A DNA stretch of 64,000 nucleotides from DASZQL01 sp964391865. GTDB taxonomy: Bacteria > Planctomycetota > Phycisphaerae > Phycisphaerales > UBA1924. Under the pieces are notes generated by a model. That model saw only the letters and a list, made by a program, of their open reading frames with translations, did no database searches and was not told the DNA's origin. A program made the translations under genes and the position numbers. Shown in pieces: positions 59,742 to 64,000 of this stretch (within the stretch, counting starts at the first letter, position 1; the number at the start of each line of letters is the position of its first letter). The stretch spans positions 186,001 to 250,000 of the forward strand of contig CAYMNQ010000006.1 of the NCBI GenBank assembly GCA_964391865.1, in the 5' to 3' direction.

Positions 59742-62009
59742 ATGTCCCTTGTCCGAACTCTCATCCCGAGCATGTTCCATCGGCGGTTGCTGGTGCTGCT
59801 GTTCTGTGCCGCGGCGCCGATGGCGGTTCTGATGGGACAGACGTACCGGCTGACGGTGTCGAAGCACGACGAACTGCTCGCCGAGGCGGAGGGGCGACTG
59901 GTCAACGAGTCTTGGACGCCGACAATGCGCGGCAGGATTCTCGACCGCAAGGGGCGCGTGCTGGCGAAAGACGAGGCCAGTTTCGACGTCTTGGTTGACT
60001 ACCGCGTCATCACCGAGGAGTGGGCGTACTCGCAGGCGGCCCGGCGAGCGCGTCAGCAGAGCTCGAAGGAATGGCCCAAGCTCGACGCCGAGGCACGCGA
60101 GGCGCTCATCAACACGGAGTTGAGGGCGTTCTCGTCGTTGCTGCGGGAGTTGTGGCGGGATCTCGCCGTGGCGCTTGAGATTCCGCGTGACGAGCTCGAC
60201 GCGCGCCGAGCCGACATTCGCGAGACGGTGCAGGCCACCGCCGCCACCGTGTGGCAGCGGCGGCTTGAGGCCCGGCGTGAGGAACTGAACCGCGAGCGTG
60301 AGACGACGAAAGAGGTCGAACTCGCGGATGTCGCCAAGCCGCTGGACGTGCAGCAGCAGCCGCACGTGATCGCGCGGGATGTGGATGACCGCGTCGCGTT
60401 CGAGGTGCGCCGGCTGAGCGAGAAGTATCCCGGGCTGCGTGTCGAACGCGGCGGGCGGCGCGTCTACCCGTTCGAATCGCTCGACATCAGCGTCGATCGC
60501 TCGACGTTCCCCGCCCCGGCGCGCCTCGACCCCGCGCCGATCACCGTGCGCGCCGAGGGCATCGCGACGCACGTGCTTGGCTGGATGCGGGCGCTGCAGC
60601 GTGAAGACATCGAAAAACGCCCGCGCGTTCGTGAGGGATCGAACGAGATAGACCGCGGCTCCTACCTGCCGGGCGACCGCGCGGGAAGTCAGGGCATCGA
60701 GGCGGCGTACGAGCACACGCTGCGCGGGCAACGCGGGCAACGCATCGAGCATCTCGACACCAACAGCGAAGAGATCATCGAGCCGATCCCCGGCGGTGAC
60801 GTGCCGCTGACGATCGACGCCATGCTGCAGGCGCGCATTCAGGCGGTGATGACCCCGGCGGCGGGGCTGGCGCAGCTCCAGCCCTGGCACGTCAGCACCG
60901 TCGAGAGCCAGCGTCAGGCGATCCCTCTCGGTACGCCTCTCAACGGCGCCGCGGTGGTGATCGAGATCGACAGCGGCGAAGTCCTCGCGCTCGTCAGCAC
61001 GCCCACCTTCACCCGCGCACAGATGAGCGAGCACCCCGAGCGCATCTGGTCCGACCCGGTCGATTCGCCGTGGGTCAACCGCGCCATCGGCAAGCCGTAC
61101 CCGCCCGGCTCTATCGTGAAGCCGTTGATCCTGTCGGCGGCGGTGACGGAGGGGGTCCACGCGCTCGATCATCAGATCGACTGCACCGGGCACCTCTACC
61201 CAGAGCGACCCGCTCAGTTCCGTTGCTGGGTGTACAAGCAGTTCGGGCGGACGCACACATCGTACTTCGGGCGGGGCTTGGTGGCGGACGAAGCCATCGC
61301 CGTTTCGTGCAACATTTTCTTCTACACGCTCGGGCGCGCGCTCGGGCCGGAACTCATCGCGAAGTGGTACCGCAACTTCGGCGTGGGCTGGAAGCCCGCG
61401 TGGAATCTCGGCCCGGAGTTCGAGGGCGTGATCGGCGGCGCGAAGCCGATGGAAGTGGGGGACGCGACGCTCGCCGGCATGGGACAAGGCCCGGTCGCGT
61501 GGACACCCCTCCACGCCGCGAATGCCTACGCCACGCTCGCCCGCGGCGGGCAGGTGATCGAACCCCGCATCGTGCGCAGCGAGAAGCCGCGCGCTTCGCG
61601 CCTCACGCTCGACCCGCGCGCGGTGGACGCGGCCCTCGAAGGGCTGAGGCGCTCGGCGAACGACGAACAAATCGGAACGGGCGAGCATCTCAATTTCAGC
61701 CCCGAGTTCGCGGGCGACACGGACGGGCGCGAGAAGATCTTTCGCGCTAAGCATGTCAGCGTGTGGGGGAAAACCGGCACCGCCGAGGCGCCGGACATCG
61801 CGGTCGATCTCGACGGCCCGGGCGGCAACGACCCGGTGACACTCCGCACGGGCGACCACTCATGGTTCGTGATCCTCGTCGGCCCGGAGAACGGCCCGCC
61901 GAAGTATGCGGTCTCGGTCATCATGGAGTACGCCGGCAGCGGGGCGCGCGTTTCGGGGCCGATCGCGAACCAGATCATTCTGTCGCTTCAGGCGGAGGGG
62001 TATCTGTGA
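59742..62009 (+). CDS. mrdA: Penicillin-binding protein 2 (elongasome transpeptidase)
   Basis: Membrane-anchored peptidoglycan transpeptidase of 755 residues. An N-terminal helix (about 12-33) precedes the dimerisation region (MRGRILDRKGRVLAKD) and a charged insert; the transpeptidase motifs are S457-IVK (PPGSIVKPL), SCN (VSCNIFF) and K677-TG (WGKTGTAE). It is coupled by a 4-bp overlap to the RodA gene, the classical PBP2-RodA elongation pair. An ATG at 59772 is an alternative start. Confidence 0.93.
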   Translation: MSLVRTLIPSMFHRRLLVLLFCAAAPMAVLMGQTYRLTVSKHDELLAEAEGRLVNESWTPTMRGRILDRKGRVLAKDEASFDVLVDYRVITEEWAYSQAARRARQQSSKEWPKLDAEAREALINTELRAFSSLLRELWRDLAVALEIPRDELDARRADIRETVQATAATVWQRRLEARREELNRERETTKEVELADVAKPLDVQQQPHVIARDVDDRVAFEVRRLSEKYPGLRVERGGRRVYPFESLDISVDRSTFPAPARLDPAPITVRAEGIATHVLGWMRALQREDIEKRPRVREGSNEIDRGSYLPGDRAGSQGIEAAYEHTLRGQRGQRIEHLDTNSEEIIEPIPGGDVPLTIDAMLQARIQAVMTPAAGLAQLQPWHVSTVESQRQAIPLGTPLNGAAVVIEIDSGEVLALVSTPTFTRAQMSEHPERIWSDPVDSPWVNRAIGKPYPPGSIVKPLILSAAVTEGVHALDHQIDCTGHLYPERPAQFRCWVYKQFGRTHTSYFGRGLVADEAIAVSCNIFFYTLGRALGPELIAKWYRNFGVGWKPAWNLGPEFEGVIGGAKPMEVGDATLAGMGQGPVAWTPLHAANAYATLARGGQVIEPRIVRSEKPRASRLTLDPRAVDAALEGLRRSANDEQIGTGEHLNFSPEFAGDTDGREKIFRAKHVSVWGKTGTAEAPDIAVDLDGPGGNDPVTLRTGDHSWFVILVGPENGPPKYAVSVIMEYAGSGARVSGPIANQIILSLQAEGYL

Positions 62010-63289
62010 GCTTCGCCCGCCCCAACATCGTCCGCCCGCCGATGAAGATTGGCGGAAAGACCGCCTTCGACGCGGGCGTGCGCGGCAGCGTCACGCCGCA
62101 TGTGTCGCTCCTGCATTCCGGCTGGCTCACGCTGGCGGCGACGCTCGCGCTCAGCGCGCTGGGCTTGTACGGCATCGCGCTCGCGGGCAGCATGGGCAAG
62201 GCAACGGGCGAGGCGCTCGCCGCGCGCCAGGGCGTCTTCATGGGCGTGGGGCTCATCGTGGGCGTGCTCTGTACCGTCGTCCACTACCGCTGGGCGATCC
62301 GGCTCGTATGGCCGATCGCGCTCGTCGTCATTGGTTTGCTCGCGGTGCTCGTCGCGCCGGGTGTGCCGGATTCGATCGTCACGCCGCGGAACGGCGCGCG
62401 CCGGTGGATCGACCTGGGCCCGTTCGATCTTCAACCCAGCGAACTGGCGAAGATCGCGTACGTGCTCGTGACGGCGTGGTACCTGCGTCACAGCCGCAAT
62501 CACCGCACGTTCTTTGGGCTGATCCCGCCGGCGCTCATCGCGCTGGTGCCGATGGGGCTGATCGTGATCGAGCCGGACCTCGGCACCGCGCTGCTGTTCG
62601 TGCCCGCGATGGTGGCGATGCTCGTGGCCGCCGGCGCGAAGTTCAGGCACCTGCTCGTCGCGTGCGGGGTGGTTGCGGTCGTCGCCGTGTTGGTCGCGGC
62701 GGCGAGTCTGCACTTCGCGGAGAAGGGGCAGTACCCGCTGCTGAAGCGCCATCAGGTGATCCGCATCCAGGCCGTGATGGACCAGTTCAAGGGCGACACA
62801 CGCCACGTGCAGGACCGCGGCTTCCAGGGGCAAGCGGCGATGACCCTCGTCGGCGCGGGGGGCATCGACGGGCACTCGGACGCGAAGAGCCGCGCGCTCG
62901 TGGCGTTCAGCGGGCTCCCCGAGCGCCACAACGACATGATCTTCGCCGTCATCGTCAACCGCTTCGGCTTGCTCGGGGCGGCGGGCGTGATGGGGCTGTA
63001 CCTCCTGTGGCTGCTCGGCGCGATCGGAGCCGCGTGGACGTGCAAGGACGCTTTCGGGCGGCTCATCGTCGTCGGTTTGGCCACGATGACCATCGTGCAA
63101 GCGCTCATCAACATGGGTGAGACCACCGGCATCCTGCCCATCACGGGCATGACGCTCCCCTTCATCAGCTACGGCGGGTCGAGCGTCATCACGGGGTTCA
63201 TCATCGTCGGGCTGATCTTCAACGTCGCGATGCGCCGCCCGCCGTACCTCTGGCGGCCGTCGTTCGAGTACGATCGCGATGATGATTGA
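62006..63289 (+). CDS. rodA: RodA/FtsW-family peptidoglycan polymerase
   Basis: Integral membrane protein of 427 residues, SEDS glycosyltransferase that polymerises peptidoglycan with PBP2. About ten helices are visible, with the family motifs QPSELAKIAYVL, EPDLGTALLF, SGLPERHNDMIFAV and LPFISYGGSS. The GTG at 62006 overlaps the PBP2 stop and has GGAGGGG just upstream, so it is firm. Position beside PBP2 favours RodA over FtsW. The tail ends in DRDDD. Confidence 0.95.
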   Translation: MSFARPNIVRPPMKIGGKTAFDAGVRGSVTPHVSLLHSGWLTLAATLALSALGLYGIALAGSMGKATGEALAARQGVFMGVGLIVGVLCTVVHYRWAIRLVWPIALVVIGLLAVLVAPGVPDSIVTPRNGARRWIDLGPFDLQPSELAKIAYVLVTAWYLRHSRNHRTFFGLIPPALIALVPMGLIVIEPDLGTALLFVPAMVAMLVAAGAKFRHLLVACGVVAVVAVLVAAASLHFAEKGQYPLLKRHQVIRIQAVMDQFKGDTRHVQDRGFQGQAAMTLVGAGGIDGHSDAKSRALVAFSGLPERHNDMIFAVIVNRFGLLGAAGVMGLYLLWLLGAIGAAWTCKDAFGRLIVVGLATMTIVQALINMGETTGILPITGMTLPFISYGGSSVITGFIIVGLIFNVAMRRPPYLWRPSFEYDRDDD

Positions 63290-64000
63290 ACGCGAGCGAG
63301 AACTTCGCTTTGACACGCTGCCGCCGCCTCTTGCACCAACTCCTGAATTCCTCGTGCGCTGCGCCGAGCAGGGCATCGAGTTCGAGCCGGGGGATGTCGA
63401 GCAACTCGGCTCCTTCCTCGCACTCCTGCTGCACGCCAACACGCTCGTCAATCTGACCGCGATCACCGACCCTGCGCAGGCATGGGAGAAGCACATCTTC
63501 GACGCGCTCACGCTGCTGCCGCTGCTGGCGGAATTGCCCGAAGGCTCGCTCATCGCCGACGTCGGCAGCGGCGGGGGGGTGCCGGCGATCCCGCTGGCGA
63601 TCGTCGTGCCCACGCTGCGCTTCACGATGCTCGAAGCCACAGGGAAGAAGGCCGCGTTTCTCGTCGCCGCGGTTGATCTCCTCGGTTTGAAGAATGCGCG
63701 GGTGTGGAACACGCGGGCCGAGGCGGTGGGGCAGGTGCGCGAAGGGAAGGAGTCGGAGAAGGAGCCGCACGCCGGGCGCGACGTGTTCGACGCCGTGACC
63801 GCCCGCGCTCTGGGCCCGCTCGCCGTCGCCGCCGAACTCACGGTCCCGCTGGCGAAAGTCGGCGGGCGCGTGCTTCTGGTGAAGGGTCAGAAAGCCGACG
63901 AGGAACTCGCCGAAGCGAAGCGCGCGCTCGCGCTCCTCGGCGCGGAGCACGAGGGCACGCTCGATACGCCGACGGGGCGCGTTGTCGTGCTGACGAAAGC
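63279..64000 (+). CDS. rsmG: 16S rRNA (guanine-N7)-methyltransferase RsmG, 3' end cut by the window
   Basis: SAM-dependent enzyme that methylates G527 of 16S rRNA. The visible 240 codons have LVNLTAITDPAQAWEKHIFD, the SAM loop LIADVGSGGGVPAIPLAI and TARALGPLAVAAEL, all typical of RsmG; the stretch KGQKADEEL follows. Its ATG lies inside the last codons of rodA, so the two are coupled. An N-terminal extension of about 20 residues before the core is usual. The C-terminus lies beyond 64000. Confidence 0.93.
   Translation, partial: MMIERERELRFDTLPPPLAPTPEFLVRCAEQGIEFEPGDVEQLGSFLALLLHANTLVNLTAITDPAQAWEKHIFDALTLLPLLAELPEGSLIADVGSGGGVPAIPLAIVVPTLRFTMLEATGKKAAFLVAAVDLLGLKNARVWNTRAEAVGQVREGKESEKEPHAGRDVFDAVTARALGPLAVAAELTVPLAKVGGRVLLVKGQKADEELAEAKRALALLGAEHEGTLDTPTGRVVVLTK

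Noticed and set aside
59646..61859. A 737-codon open frame on the minus strand.
   Set aside because: Antisense to PBP2, which has all three transpeptidase motifs; the shadow is rich in Arg, Ala and His without any recognisable domain.
61988..63841. A 617-codon open frame on the minus strand.
   Set aside because: Antisense to rodA and rsmG, both clear by motif and by coupling to PBP2.

Overview
The window is high-GC DNA, densely coded on both strands, and reads as a chromosomal segment of a planctomycete, most likely of the Phycisphaerae type. The evidence is a DUF1501/DUF1800 pair, three secreted proteins ending in dockerin-like repeats (GDxDGDGxVGLSDxA...W), a Minf_1886-family protein (known only from Planctomycetes and Verrucomicrobia), many GTG/TTG starts, weak Shine-Dalgarno sites, and peptidoglycan elongation genes (PBP2 and RodA), which fit Phycisphaerae. 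All assignments come from reading the sequence and from family knowledge; no searches were run.

Layout. 1-4.4 kb (minus strand): a partial DinG/YoaA-like helicase, a UMF1-type MFS transporter, an MBL-fold hydrolase and an orphan FliN-like SpoA protein. 4.5-11.1 kb (minus strand): a fatty-acid/phospholipid operon, rpmF-plsX-fabH-fabD-lipoprotein-fabG-acpP-fabF, with a good -35/-10 promoter ahead of rpmF. A tRNA-Lys(CTT) with its own promoter diverges from it. 11.5-16.5 kb: a DinB-fold protein, a STAS protein, purN, a metalloprotease, then hpf-ptsN-HPr (a regulatory PTS branch) and the Minf_1886 protein. 16.6-20.5 kb: an alkyladenine glycosylase, an amidohydrolase, an OmpA-type lipoprotein and an MlaE permease. 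20.7-24.6 kb (minus strand): DUF1800-DUF1501-dockerin-like protein.

24.9-38.2 kb (plus strand): a coiled-coil membrane protein, an iron-type binding lipoprotein, an ABC permease fused to an NHL propeller, then a MoxR/DUF58/VWA module (a large VWA-GATase-like protein, MoxR, DUF58, BatA-like). A 531-bp GxxExxY cassette bounded by 25-bp inverted repeats sits inside this module. 38.3-47.6 kb: a 1047-residue propeller/di-heme/dockerin-like protein diverges from an operon of pseudopilin, histidine kinase, NtrC-type regulator and secreted dockerin-like protein; a YHS protein follows. 47.8-51.3 kb: an octaheme cytochrome, a small membrane protein and a 0.9-kb non-coding stretch full of short repeats. 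51.3-64 kb: a second PTS EIIA, a prenyl synthase and dxs (isoprenoid precursors), an RsmB-type methyltransferase, a four-helix-bundle protein, hppD with a divergent Lrp/AsnC regulator, then PBP2-RodA-RsmG (cell-wall elongation and 16S rRNA methylation), the last cut by the window end.

The points most worth a second look are the inverted-repeat-bounded GxxExxY cassette, the permease-propeller fusion, the group of dockerin-like secreted proteins with one propeller/cytochrome member, and the several families of short palindromic repeats, some of which are read into protein.
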